Below are positions 1 through 9,901 of a DNA stretch of 64,000 nucleotides, in pieces. A program made the translations under genes and the position numbers. The number at the start of each line of letters is the position of its first letter. Position 1 is the stretch's first letter. Under the pieces are notes generated by a model. That model was not told where the DNA came from, did not search any database, and was given only the letters and a program-made list of their open reading frames with translations. Source of the DNA: Quillaja saponaria (lineage: Eukaryota; Streptophyta; Magnoliopsida; Fabales; Quillajaceae); NCBI GenBank assembly GCA_029379385.1, contig CM055612.1:12090001-12154000 (forward strand). The letters are read 5' to 3'.

Positions 1-2575
1 TCAATCATTTTTCCCAAGTTTAACAAGATAAGAAGACAAAAAGAAACAAACAAAACAAAGGATGACATACTAAGACTCAATAACTTCAAACAAGAATATA
101 AAAGCAATTGGGCTATAGTCCCAAAGATGACATTCAAAGCAAAAGCTTCTTTTGCACAAGAATATTTGTAGAGTTTTAAAGACAGACGTTTGCCAAGTTA
201 AGTTGGAGGAACCTCCTCGGAAATACTTAGATGATTAAAATATTGATCAAATAGCAACTTTAAGATGCCAAAGTATTGAAATAGAAAACCAAGCACACTT
301 GGATTCAAATTTCATGGGAAAAGCTGAATTTCTCAAACAAATTATGTTTACATGTTACCAAGAATTAGATCCCAACCAGCTAAGATTTCAAGATTGCTTA
401 AAGTAATAGCAACTTTTATGATCATGTACTAAGGAAAGAAGACAATATGGGAATCTAATCATAGTTGTTTCTTTAAGTGAATTTAAAAAATGTATTTATT
501 TATAAGATCTTTCGTTTGGAAACTTAACTATGTATGTGTTTTCGTTGTTAGGGGTGAGGGTAACAAACAATACAATGACAGATAGATAGGTTCCACTCCA
601 AGCATAATCCAACATTAACTACACAAAGCTAATCTTGCATCATAATTATGTTACAGAAGCATTCTTTGGGATGAAACTAGATAACAAGAAACTAGACCAA
701 TTATATCAATTTAACCAGCTAAAAGACAACAAATTTCTTTTAAAAAACCCACAATCAATTGGGCAGTGTTTAGTTTATAAGCCATCGTCAGCCTCATGGC
801 CAAAAGCTCCAACTATTAACTCCACTCCAAGTAGTTGCAAGTAGGCCACACTGCCATAGTCTTGTTGAATTTAATGAAATATTTCCAACATGTTATGAAA
901 ATGTCAGTAAGGGAATCAAATAAAAATGATTGCAAAGATAGATCAAGGATGCACATTGATAAACATCTTTATCAACTTATACTAAAAAAAAAAAAAAAAG
1001 GCATTTAAACAACAAAGAAGAAAGTGATTTATGTTGTAGCTGCAACTTGTTTTCTGATAAAGTGACAGGTAGGCAAAAGTTCATTCGGATGGATGACAAT
1101 AACTTGGAACCCAGAGTTTATGACAAGAGTTAGCATTACGAAAGTGCTTATTTAAGAGTCATAAAATCATAAAAAATCAACTAAAAATCAACCAAAGACA
1201 TTCACCCTTCCTGTGATTCAAAAATACATTTAACTTTTTCTACTCCAGGAAAAGGTGGCAAGTTCTGCTATTGATTTTAGTTTCAGCTCAATTTTGCATA
1301 ACCCATTAACCTGAAAAATGCCACAAAGATTTTGAAGACAAGAAAGGGATCTCAAATCCCACCAACGCATACATGAACTACCACAAACAATGAAGCATGT
1401 ATATGTGCAAATAGGTGCCATACTAGTGTCAGATACGTATCCGACACAGATACAGCATGGATACGACTAGAAACGTATCCAATAATAAATTTTTTTTTTT
1501 TTTTTTTAATTTCGGATGCTGGGAAGATACGGCTTGGATACAGACAAAGAAGGCTTGGATATGGCTTGGATGCACTAACCTGAGTTTTTGAAGATTTCTT
1601 TCAACCGATTCGCAACAACATGCAAAGTTCCAAAATCATGGATTTACAGAATAATGGACTCTTATCTTCTCAAAGGCAGAAAACACAATCGAGGGAGAGA
1701 GAGAGAACCTGCTACAAAACTGACCAGAAGGATCTGGTACACAACTAAGAGAGATACATCAACTATAAGATGGAGGAAACAATCAAAGATGTCCACAATA
1801 CTAAGTTAAAATTAAAAAAGGAAAAAATGCTCTTAACAGAAGACAAAACAAAAAGATTTTAACTACAAGTTTTATAATTTTATAGCGTCAACACATTGCA
1901 ACAACAAAAGTTCTAGAATATTTTAAAACATACCACAGTATTCATAAAACATAAAAATATAGTTCCACATTTTGTAAACATGAACTGCACTTAAAGAATT
2001 TGAATTTGACATCAAAACTTTATTAACACAGGGCATATTGACCTGAATGAAGTTAATAGAGCATAAAAATTTCCTCCACCGCATATTGCATCTCATGTAT
2101 TCTATTTGCTTTCTCTTCATAACTTTGTTACTCTTACCTGCTAGGGGGTAGTCGTATCTCCTTGAAACCAGTTGCGGGATTTCCATACAATACTCACAAC
2201 AAAACAGGTAAATGAATACTGAAGGAGTTTATAATAACTAAATCATTATTAACTCATATTACAGCTGTCTAATGTTTTTGGCCAATGTTATTTCTCTCAT
2301 TTTCTTTGAGCCTTCCATGTCAGGCTACCAGGATTATTTCTTAACTAAAATTCATCAAGCTATGTTGTAGGAAGATTTAACTGACATTGAATTGAAAGTT
2401 ACATTTTAATGCATTGTTATCAGCTTTTTGCATTTACTTTTTGTAACTTCTCCAACATAGATGTAAATTATTTCTCTTATTTTTAGTGTAATAGTCCTAT
2501 ATATTGATGTAAATGACAGAAAAGTGAAGCAGTGCTGGCACAGAAAGAGAGGTCCAAGAACGAGAAAAAACTAAC
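1..2575. other. non-coding stretch, probably intron of the delta-COP gene
   Basis: I recognise no coding exon here. The stretch is AT-rich with an A-run near 976-990 and no long open frame on either strand. Because a delta-COP exon ends at 2576 with a good splice donor reading leftwards, this is best read as the following intron, with the remaining exons off the left edge. A minus-strand donor-like site (CAG/GTAAGAG) ends at 2138, but the sequence before it matches no expected exon. Confidence 0.4.
1426..1570. repeat. GATACG-rich interspersed repeat with a near-perfect palindrome
   Basis: Positions 1426-1447 form a 22-base near-perfect palindrome centred on GATACGTATC with GTGTC/GACAC flanks. 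Variants of GGATACG, ATACGAC and GATACGG recur to about 1570, separated by a long T-run around 1492-1507. This looks like a dispersed non-autonomous repeat rather than gene sequence. I cannot assign a family. Confidence 0.45.
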
Positions 2576-2615
2576 CTTTACCAGACTTGCTTACTATGGA
2601 TGCAGCAAGGATGAC
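2576..2615 (-). CDS. coatomer subunit delta (COPI), one internal 5' exon
   Basis: Delta-COP is a subunit of the COPI coat that drives retrograde Golgi-to-ER vesicle traffic. Read on the minus strand, this 40-nt exon follows a polypyrimidine tract and TATAG acceptor and precedes a GTTAGT donor. It encodes VILAASIVSKSGK plus one base. The invariant N-terminus of plant delta-COP after Met1 is VVLAASIISKSGK, which is often encoded as a separate tiny exon, so the match is about 11 of 13 residues with correct splice borders. The codon before it in genomic frame is TAG, so Met1 must come from an upstream exon that I could not find. The next expected exon (ALVSRQFVDMSR) is not in the window, so the gene either continues beyond the left edge or is truncated. 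Linkage to a DREB2 gene fits the Arabidopsis neighbourhood. Confidence 0.62.
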
Positions 2616-4446
2616 CTATATGAAAAATTTAAAAAGAAATCAGAATCAATATTTTACGCTAATATTTAAACATAGGAAAGCATCAATAATGCAAAGATGA
2701 CTCCCAGAAATGGATTTAAGAAGCAGACATACTATAAGCACAAACACCAAGGAAAAATTAAAAAGAAAACCCATATACATTGCAACATAATTAAAGAAAT
2801 TTTAAAGACTTTCAACTAAATGTAAGCTTGCACTTAATTATTTCAAGTCATTTTACTACCACAAAATAATGAGTTGAAAATGTTCGAATTTTTCCTATAC
2901 TATTTTTTTTTTTATTAGTCTATATATTATATGAATGTATATATATGTGTGTAGATAGTCAGTGCAAACAAGCAACCTAGTTACAACTTCTATCAGTGCC
3001 TAAGTAGTATGGGCCTATTGTTTTTTATTTTGGATAATTATTTGGTTTTTCTCTCATTCTTGGAAGGCCACTTGGAAAGCTGTGATACCCTCCAAGTTTT
3101 CTCTCTTCATTTGGAAAGATTCGTTGAATCGCATGTTTACAATGGACAATCTACAAAAGAAAAGTATCTAGCTTGTCAATTGGGGTATCCTTTGCAAGTG
3201 AGATGGAGAGACAGTTGACTATCTTCTTCATTGTCCTATAGCAAGAAGTTTCTAGGTGTTTTGCTTCTTTGGTGTTTCATGGGTTATGCCAAATATAGTC
3301 ATGCTATGTAATTAACAGTTGACATAAAGATATAAATAATTTTGAAAAAGAAAAAGAGAAAAGAAATTCCATATAGCAGATCTTTAACAAATTCACACAA
3401 CCTTTTCCAAATCACAGGACTTTCAACATTACAAGTCATTGGCGGGTCACTTGATGTGGTATGTACGATGCATCAATTTGTGGTGACAAGTTCTACTATA
3501 TATCAAATATATATATATATATATGGTAACTGAAGGAACTCTTTTTTTCTTCTTACAAAAGTAGAAATTAACTAACACAGACAGAGAGATGGAACTGGGA
3601 CTTCCTTGAAGTTTGTACAATTATCAAACAGCCAATCAAATAAATAAACTGTCTCAATAAGTAATTTGTTTACATATCAAGATGCAGACTTTTAATCTTT
3701 ACACAAAGGTTGTACCATATCAACGACTAATTGTTGTATCACAAGAATAGGAAACCTCATCATTCAATTTAATGCACAGCTAAAAAATTAGTATTAGAAA
3801 GTAAAACGGTGTACAAAGAATCAAAAGCTGATATGTATACCATCTTGGTTGATTGAGATATGATAACCACAAAAACCACCAGCTGAAAGGAAGCAAGAAA
3901 GGCTGAATTAACTACCTAAAAAGTGGAACAAATAACATCAAAAGAATGATAATGGGAAGCAAAAGAAGCATAAATCCAAGAAACATTGTCAGTCATGGGA
4001 GAAGTAACATAAACAAGATACAAAATATGAATATCCTTGAACCCATCATTGTTTTCCATTCTATTTATCTTTTGTTTTGATTGGGAAGAGAGGAAAGGTA
4101 ATATTTTGATCCAAGTTAATTAAAATGTAGAACATATCATTGAAAAGAGACAAGAAAATCCAAGGAAATTTGTCAATTTACTACTATTTCTGAAGACTTC
4201 TCTCTAGTTAGAGTCCAGATGGACCAGATCACCTAGCTTATTACTGAAATGACAGAAAATAAGTATTCAGAAACCATTATACTAAGCATAGACTTCAATC
4301 ATACAAACGATATGTTCTCCATTAACAGTCAAACATTCACTAGCTACTTCCGTATATAGCTGAGTCCACCACAATTACTTAAATAATGTTGTAACTATAG
4401 TTGTTCCCAATTTTTATTTAAAGCAATAAAGTGTCTGGGAATTCCC
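2616..4446. other. no gene seen; probable first-intron sequence
   Basis: AT-rich sequence with a short (TA)n tract near 3508-3524 and T-runs near 2904-2913. No frame longer than about 70 codons makes protein sense on either strand. It lies between the delta-COP exon and its probable 5' UTR exon. Confidence 0.4.
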
Positions 4447-5287
4447 AATTTAAAACGTTGCCCAATAATCTGGTGGTCATCCCAATTCAATATGGGGATC
4501 AATTGAAGTTCAAAATTCACTTGATGAGACTCTACCTATTATGATGCATATTTACCATCACTTCGAGCAATTAGCTCCTCTGACTCCTCCATTGTCCGGT
4601 CCTATTGACTAATATTTGTAGCCGAATCTGATGACTATAGCAGCATCACCTCCGGCTGAAGCAAAACCCATTGAAATTCTAACCAAGCAGCCCTCCTATG
4701 CATCTACCATGGATGCCCACCACGTGTTCTATGAATTTTCAACAAAAGTTTTACCCATTGTTGCTACTTTGGCACAATCTAGAGATTCATTAGTTCCAAG
4801 GAGTAGTTTCTTGCTTGCACAAGATCACCTTGATCATCTCTTGGTGCCACAGCCATTAGATGCTCACCAATTGTTTGATCAAAGTTGCCTTTCAAACCAG
4901 AATGTCTATAACATCAAAACTAATTCGGCATGGATTGAGACCAAAGCATTGAAGTTGCTAGGAGCTAAACATGCCGAGGGTGACTGTGTCAGTACTGAGT
5001 TGGAGAGGATTTTCATAAATGACAATGAAGAAAACAAGGCATGGGAGGGTGGTACCACTGGTACCTTTCCTAACTCTTTTATGTTTCATATACTTCTCCA
5101 ACCTTGTGCTTATCATATATGTATAATCCCAATTCTTACCTTTATCACAAAGATTATGGATGCTTTTATAGCCAAATGCCTTCATTAATTTTTGGGGGTG
5201 AAAAGTCTCAGAACTGTTTATTAAAAATTCTGGCAAATGATGCCTTGTTGTGGATGACCACCAGATTATTGGGCAACGTTTTAAATT
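4447..5287. repeat. 36-bp perfect inverted repeat, arms 4447-4482 and 5252-5287
   Basis: The left arm (4447-4482) is the exact reverse complement of the right arm (5252-5287) over 36 bases, and similarity decays into imperfect pairing outside it. The arms are separated by about 770 bases that include an open frame. Thirty-six perfect bases are far beyond chance, so this is a local inverted duplication, the ends of an unidentified element, or a hairpin-forming transcript region. Confidence 0.8.
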
Positions 5288-6613
5288 AGGATTTCATGAA
5301 AAAAATGTATTGTTTGTTCTACAGCTTACAACTTGTATTACATGGTATGCATTAGACAACACAATTAAGGTTTTTGAGGATTTTTCTGCTAGAAGAGTAC
5401 ATTGCTGGAATCAAATCATTAATGTTTTCACTGCTAAGAGGTTGAATCTTTGTCTCATTGGTTTCCTTCAACAAATGAACACTCATAAGGTGATTCATGT
5501 TAATAACTCTTATACTAGATTCTTGAGGGTATGTGGTGGCAATAGTCTCCCTCCTCATTATGTTAAGCATATTCATGTTGGAATAGCAGCTCATGCTTTT
5601 GGTAATAATTTGCTTACATGTAATACTTGGATTCCCTTGTCTTCCAAAAAACGGTTTGTGGATTATATTGAACAAGAACATGACATGTTAAACATGAGAG
5701 CTTGTGTTGATTAGCTAGGCATAGTAGAACCAATTGCTTTAGGACTGCATAGCCATGTTTTTCTGTAGGGACTCTCTTTTGAAAACATGATCCATATGCA
5801 ATGTACTTGTAACTTGGCATTGTCGCCAAGGGGAGTTGATACTTGTGAGGGAAACTATTACGACAATGTGGCCAAGGGTTGAGGTTTAATATAACCCACC
5901 CAACTCTTGTTTCGCTCTATAGGGACTCTTGGACTCAACCTTGTTGATAGGTAAAGGGTACTTTACAGGAGCTTATAGATGCTTTTGGGAAAAAGTTAAT
6001 GAATCAGGAGACATAATCTCAATATTTGGAATTCTTGAAGCTCAATGCATTCCCATAGGAGATGCTTCTTCCCTTCTAATGAAAGCCTCCTGTATGTCTG
6101 GGTTGCTAGAGAAAGCAAAAAATATATGTGTGAGCAGCTCCAAGACCCTGGGCATGAGTAGCTTCACTATGGTACATGTCTTTCTCTTCTATCATCTGCA
6201 AAGCAGGAACTTCAATCCAGTACAAAACATTTTCCAATTGGCGGGACAACCTCAAAATCTGGAGCTGTGTCACAAGTGTCAGGTGAGGCTGTATAAGTGG
6301 ATGACATTCCTTCAGTAAGGCTGTATAAGTGGATGACATTCCTTCAGTAAATTGCTTCCATGGTGCAGCACTTGAGGAAGCTCTAGAGTCCATAGATGAA
6401 AATGATGTTGTCTTGGGTAAGAAGGGAGATGCTTCCCTTAATTTTGCTTTGGCAGCAGAATCTGTAGAGTATTTTCCTACTATCAACCTTGAGAACAAGG
6501 TTGTTTTGGATGGCGTGGACCTAGACCAAGAGGTATTAGGCAATGACTTATGGACAGGTGGAAAGCTACAATTGTTGGTGCGTTATATAAGGCGAATTGG
6601 GTTTGTTCTCTAG
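4631..6613 (+). pseudogene. unidentified degenerate coding-like region
   Basis: Several plus-strand frames are consistently codon-like but interrupted: 4631-5188 (185 codons), 5250-5714 (154), 5929-6318 (129) and 6329-6613 (94). Base composition is less AT-biased than the flanks. I do not recognise the proteins. The third contains a stretch (KASCMSGLLEKAKNI) that is loosely helical-repeat-like, and the fourth is acidic. The frames shift at stops, and a 32-bp tandem duplication sits between the last two, which suggests a decayed gene or captured fragment. It lies inside the probable first intron of the delta-COP gene on the opposite strand. No function is claimed. Confidence 0.3.
6286..6349. 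repeat. perfect 32-bp tandem duplication (2 copies)
   Basis: Copies at 6286-6317 and 6318-6349 are identical. Thirty-two is not a multiple of three, so the duplication shifts the reading frame. It lies where the 5929-6318 frame ends and the 6329-6613 frame begins, and it is one plausible cause of that break. Confidence 0.95.
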
Positions 6614-7176
6614 GAAAGCAAATATTTTTTTAAAGAAAAAACTATGTTAACAGACTTCTCCCTCCTTGTAGCTCATTGTAGCTCTTCTCCTTTCCCCTGT
6701 ACTTCCCCTCTTTCACTCAATCTAAACTCTTCTACTTCTACTATCCCTCTCTGCTCCTGTAACTCTTTTTACTATCTTACTCTTCTATGACTTCCTATGG
6801 ATTACTCTATGTATTTGTTCAATTTTAGTGATTGAAAATCCCAAAAACAGTTCCTGAGGTCTATTTACTGGTTGTATACATTTCTTTGGCATTTGGTAGA
6901 ATTGAGGTTGTTTCAATCTCCAACAACAACTGAACCCAACTACCCCACCATAATCTATTTGCACCAGAACCACCAATACACACTCAGAGTGACGAATCGA
7001 TCTTTGAGAATTCAACCCAACAAACAAATTAGTAATTACATTACATTATATGAATGAAATTCGAACAAAATAGAAACATGAACATGGTTATCAGAATTCG
7101 TTAACCCCTTACGATTTTTCGATGTGGAACTGTCGTTCCCAATCTTCAGAGAATAAATCAAAAGAAATTCCCGTAC
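6614..7176. other. no gene seen; intron sequence upstream of delta-COP exons
   Basis: CT-rich then AT-rich sequence with no recognisable coding. It is bounded on the right by a good minus-strand splice donor at 7176-7175. Confidence 0.35.
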
Positions 7177-7335
7177 CTGATCCTATCAGTGCCGGAGAAG
7201 ATAATCAGATCACCGAAATATGCGATGTTGTTCCTTAATCGTTATGGAATGATGAACGTGAGTCATCGTCGATATGTGTCTCTCCTTCCTGCTTGCTGGC
7301 TGCTGCTTTGCTCATATACTCTTATCTGTTCTCGA
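7177..7335 (-). other. probable 5' UTR exon of the delta-COP gene
   Basis: Read leftwards, a GC-richer stretch ends in GGATCAG followed by a GTACGGG donor, with the last exonic base at 7177. A TATA-like box lies at 7361-7370 on the same strand, about 30 bases upstream of the inferred start. No ATG is in frame with the exon at 2576-2615, so this exon can only be untranslated leader. Assignment to delta-COP rests on orientation and proximity, not on coding similarity. Confidence 0.4.
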
Positions 7336-7360
7336 TTCCAAGAGTCCCGCTATCGCCAGT

Positions 7361-7370
7361 TATTATATAT
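7361..7370 (-). promoter_or_regulatory. TATA-like box for the minus-strand gene
   Basis: The reverse strand reads ATATATAATA here, about 30 bases ahead of the probable 5' UTR exon. Together with the plus-strand TATA boxes at 7732 and 7773 it defines a divergent promoter with roughly 470 bases between inferred start sites. Confidence 0.35.
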
Positions 7371-7647
7371 GATCCGTATGCAATATTAAAACGTTGCCGT
7401 TTTTTAGTCAAAGTTTCATAAGCTGGGTTTACGTTTCTCTCACATTGCCATATCTGATTTAATTAGTGTGGGTCCAACATAACAGAGCCAAGATAGTATC
7501 ACTAATTTAAAAAACAAATTAAAGTCATTAGGATTTATTATAAATAAAAAATTTATAATATTTATTAAAAATTTATCATAATTTAATACTATTTAATATA
7601 TATTTAACGAGAAATAGTTCGGAGCAAAGAAAGCGAGGGCTCGGTGC

Positions 7648-7660
7648 TTCGAGAAGCTTC
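7648..7660. promoter_or_regulatory. perfect three-unit heat-shock element (HSE)
   Basis: The bases read TTC-GA-GAA-GC-TTC, a perfect alternating TTCnnGAAnnTTC array, the binding site for trimeric HSF. It lies about 110-125 bases upstream of the proximal TATA box of the DREB2 gene. Many DREB2 genes respond to heat as well as drought, which fits. Binding itself is inferred. Confidence 0.7.
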
Positions 7661-7673
7661 GGGTGACACTTGC

Positions 7674-7679
7674 CACGTG
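7674..7679. promoter_or_regulatory. G-box / ABRE core (CCACGTGC context)
   Basis: A palindromic CACGTG core lies 14 bases after the HSE. G-box/ABRE cores bind bZIP (ABF/AREB) and bHLH factors and are common in drought- and ABA-responsive promoters. A second core at 7721-7726 gives the pair usually needed for ABRE function. Confidence 0.55.
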
Positions 7680-7720
7680 CTTCGGAAGTCCAGAGCGCCA
7701 TGACGCGACTAGATATGCGA

Positions 7721-7726
7721 CACGTG
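7721..7726. promoter_or_regulatory. second G-box / ABRE core (GACACGTGAT context)
   Basis: The second CACGTG core lies 42 bases downstream of the first and immediately upstream of a TATATAAAA sequence at 7732-7740. Confidence 0.55.
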
Positions 7727-7772
7727 ATCAGTATATAAAAATTAAAAAATATCAGAAATATCTGGAGAAGGT

Positions 7773-7780
7773 TATAAATA
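7773..7780 (+). promoter_or_regulatory. proximal TATA box of DREB2 gene
   Basis: TATAAATA followed by a C-rich stretch is a typical plant TATA context and places transcription start near 7805. An alternative TATA (TATATAAAA, 7732-7740) lies 40 bases upstream, so two start sites are possible. Confidence 0.55.
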
Positions 7781-7804
7781 CCCCCACACAACTAGCAATC
7801 CAAT

Positions 7805-8046
7805 AGGTTTACTGAATTTGCTATAGAAAATCAGCTTTACAAGAGAAGAGAAACCGTTTGCGACTGCTACTTTCCACTCGGATTCTCGGATTCCCGGAAA
7901 AGAAAGAAAAATAGAAGCCCGTCGAGAAAATTTGGGAAGAGAAAGGAGCGGAAAAATCCTAGCTTTGTCTGAATCTGAAATACCAATCTTCATTCGGACG
8001 TAAGGGTTCTTCGAATAAGATGTCGCTGGCATCTACTGAGAGGTTG
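7805..8046 (+). other. 5' leader exon of the DREB2 gene, with upstream ATG
   Basis: The start is inferred from the TATA box. The exon carries an ATG at 8020 in fair context (A at -3), which opens MSLASTER. Two overlapping splice donors end it: AG/GTTGGT after 8042 and TTG/GTTCGA after 8046. With the acceptor at 8707 (AATACAG), the first donor puts the upstream ATG out of frame with DREB2, as a uORF overlapping its start. The second joins nine extra codons in frame (MSLASTERL-T) ahead of MGAYDQ. Which donor is used cannot be told from DNA. Confidence 0.5.
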
Positions 8047-8707
8047 GTTCGATTAATCCTTTTATTTTTGTATTGATTTGTTTACCTAATTGCTAGTCTT
8101 TCTCTGCAAGTGTGAAATTTTGGTCTGATCTTGGTGGGTTTTATGGAGGAGCTTCGTTTTTGTGATTAACTTTTTTGTTGGGTTTTGGGTAATGAATATT
8201 TTATTTTAATATAATATATATATTTTTGACATCTGCTTGATAGTTGATTGGGATATTTTATGAGATTTTTGGGTTTTGCTTGCTCATGACGTCTTTCCTT
8301 TAATTAAATTAATATTTTGATTTTTTTCCCTTTTAAGAAAAACTTGAGACGGAAGTAAATTTTTTCGTTCTGGGTTGTTCTTACTTTGTGGCCAAGAAAG
8401 TTTAGTCCTACTATTCCTTAAATTCTTGTCTGTATTCTGATTTATTAAGAAATTAGTGGTTTTGCCCTTGTATTTTAGGGAGAAGAAGGCCTTTCCCTGT
8501 AGGATTCTGTTTTTTGGTTCTGAGTTGTAGTTATTCTGTTCTCATAAGGGCTCCTTATTAATTAACTGCAGATTCTGAAAGGTTCTATTCCGTATCTGAT
8601 TGTTGATTTGGAAAGACTAGCAACTCCTTTTTGCCCTATACATTACTTGTAGTAGAAGGTGGTGCTGTTCTGTGTTATTGAGTATTGACCTTGTACACCA
8701 AATACAG
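8047..8707 (+). other. intron in the DREB2 leader
   Basis: The AT/T-rich intervening sequence ends in AAATACAG three bases before the DREB2 ATG. It contains a (TA)n tract near 8214-8223. An intron at or just upstream of the start codon is plausible for DREB2 genes. Confidence 0.55.
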
Positions 8708-8710
8708 ACA

Positions 8711-9901
8711 ATGGGTGCTTATGATCAAAGTTCTGACATTACTTCTCTGGAATTGGATTCTTCCAGGAAGAGTAAGACGAGGAGCAGGCGGAATGGATCT
8801 AAATCTGTAGCTGAGACCCTTGCAAAATGGAGAGAATACAATGACCAGCTTGACTCTTGTAATGGTGAAAGTAAACCAACTCGTAAAGTCCCTGCCAAGG
8901 GTTCGAAGAAAGGATGTATGAAAGGTAAAGGAGGGCCTGAAAACTCTCGATGTAACTTCAGAGGTGTTAGACAGAGAACATGGGGAAAGTGGGTTGCCGA
9001 AATTAGGGAGCCAAACAGAGGAAGTAGACTATGGTTAGGTACTTTTCCTAATGCAACTGACGCTGCCCTTGCTTATGATGAGGCTGCAAGAGCAATGTTT
9101 GGTCCCCGTGCCCGTCTCAACTTTCCCAATATCTCACATGATACTTCCACCAGGGAATGGACAAGGGACACTTCTTCTGCGGTGACTTTGTCAAGTTCTT
9201 CACTAGGAACACCTGCAGTTTCTGAGTCAAGTACATCAAATCATTCTGAAGTTTGTGAGGAAGTTAAGGTGAAAGCTCACCCTGCCAATGTTCCTGACGG
9301 AGATAGGGAAAGTGAATCAAGAATCAACACTGGACCTCAGGTTGCTGAAGCTGCCACTCCAATTAGTACAGGCAAGACAGAATTGATTAATGAGGGCGCA
9401 AATACTTTACAGCATGATTGGAAGGATGAAATATGCTTGAAACCCGAATTTGGACAGATGGTGAAACAGATAAAAAATGATCCAAAGAATGAACTTTTTG
9501 ATGTAATGGATTTTGATTGGGTTGATGCACAAGGCATTGGAGAGGATTCCTGGCCGAAATATTCAATGGATGAAATGTTTGATGTGGATGAGCTATTGGG
9601 TGATATAAACAGTAATCCGCTTGGTGAGGATGAGCCAATGGAATATCTGCGTTTTGGTCAATTGGGTCTCAGTCAAGGGGAGCATCTTCAGAGCGATAAA
9701 CCATCAAGATTTCCCTACCTGCTGCAAAATCCAGACGCCAATCTACTGGGTAGTTTGGAATATATGGAGCATACACCATCAGGTGTGGACTACTGCTTTG
9801 ATTTTTTAAAATCAGAGGAGCCACATGATAACAATGCTAGCGGGGAAGAGCAGCAATACCTTAATTTTGGGCCATCTGATCTGGAATTTTTACAAAGATG
9901 A
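8711..9901 (+). CDS. DREB2: dehydration-responsive element-binding protein, DREB2A/2C class (AP2/ERF)
   Basis: This is a nuclear transcription factor that binds DRE/CRT (A/GCCGAC) elements and activates drought, heat and salt genes. It is 396 residues and intact. A basic NLS-like segment at 19-27 (RKSKTRSRR) is followed by the DREB2-typical conserved motif [14 protein letters not shown] (59-72) and one AP2 domain at about 82-139 with [11 protein letters not shown]95 and E100 are the V14/E19 pair that marks DREB rather than ERF specificity. A Ser/Thr-rich stretch (152-180) with [10 protein letters not shown] (179-188) aligns with the destabilising negative regulatory domain of Arabidopsis DREB2[13 protein letters not shown] (289-300) matches its RCD1-interacting motif. 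The C-terminus is acidic, as expected of an activation domain. I chose the ATG at 8711 because family members begin MGAYDQ or MAVYDQ. The track start at 8672 is intronic. An alternative first exon could add ten residues. The upstream HSE and G-boxes fit stress control. Confidence 0.95.
   Translation: MGAYDQSSDITSLELDSSRKSKTRSRRNGSKSVAETLAKWREYNDQLDSCNGESKPTRKVPAKGSKKGCMKGKGGPENSRCNFRGVRQRTWGKWVAEIREPNRGSRLWLGTFPNATDAALAYDEAARAMFGPRARLNFPNISHDTSTREWTRDTSSAVTLSSSSLGTPAVSESSTSNHSEVCEEVKVKAHPANVPDGDRESESRINTGPQVAEAATPISTGKTELINEGANTLQHDWKDEICLKPEFGQMVKQIKNDPKNELFDVMDFDWVDAQGIGEDSWPKYSMDEMFDVDELLGDINSNPLGEDEPMEYLRFGQLGLSQGEHLQSDKPSRFPYLLQNPDANLLGSLEYMEHTPSGVDYCFDFLKSEEPHDNNASGEEQQYLNFGPSDLEFLQR

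Noticed and set aside
2138..2186. Minus-strand stretch encoding QLVSRRYDYPLAG before a CAG/GTAAGAG donor, considered as the next delta-COP exon (LVSR match).
   Set aside because: Only four residues match, the rest does not resemble RQFVDMSRIRIEG, and no acceptor precedes it.
8672..8710. Longer DREB2 start ([13 protein letters not shown]...).
   Set aside because: This segment contains the polypyrimidine/AATACAG acceptor and is intronic. Family proteins start at MGAYDQ.
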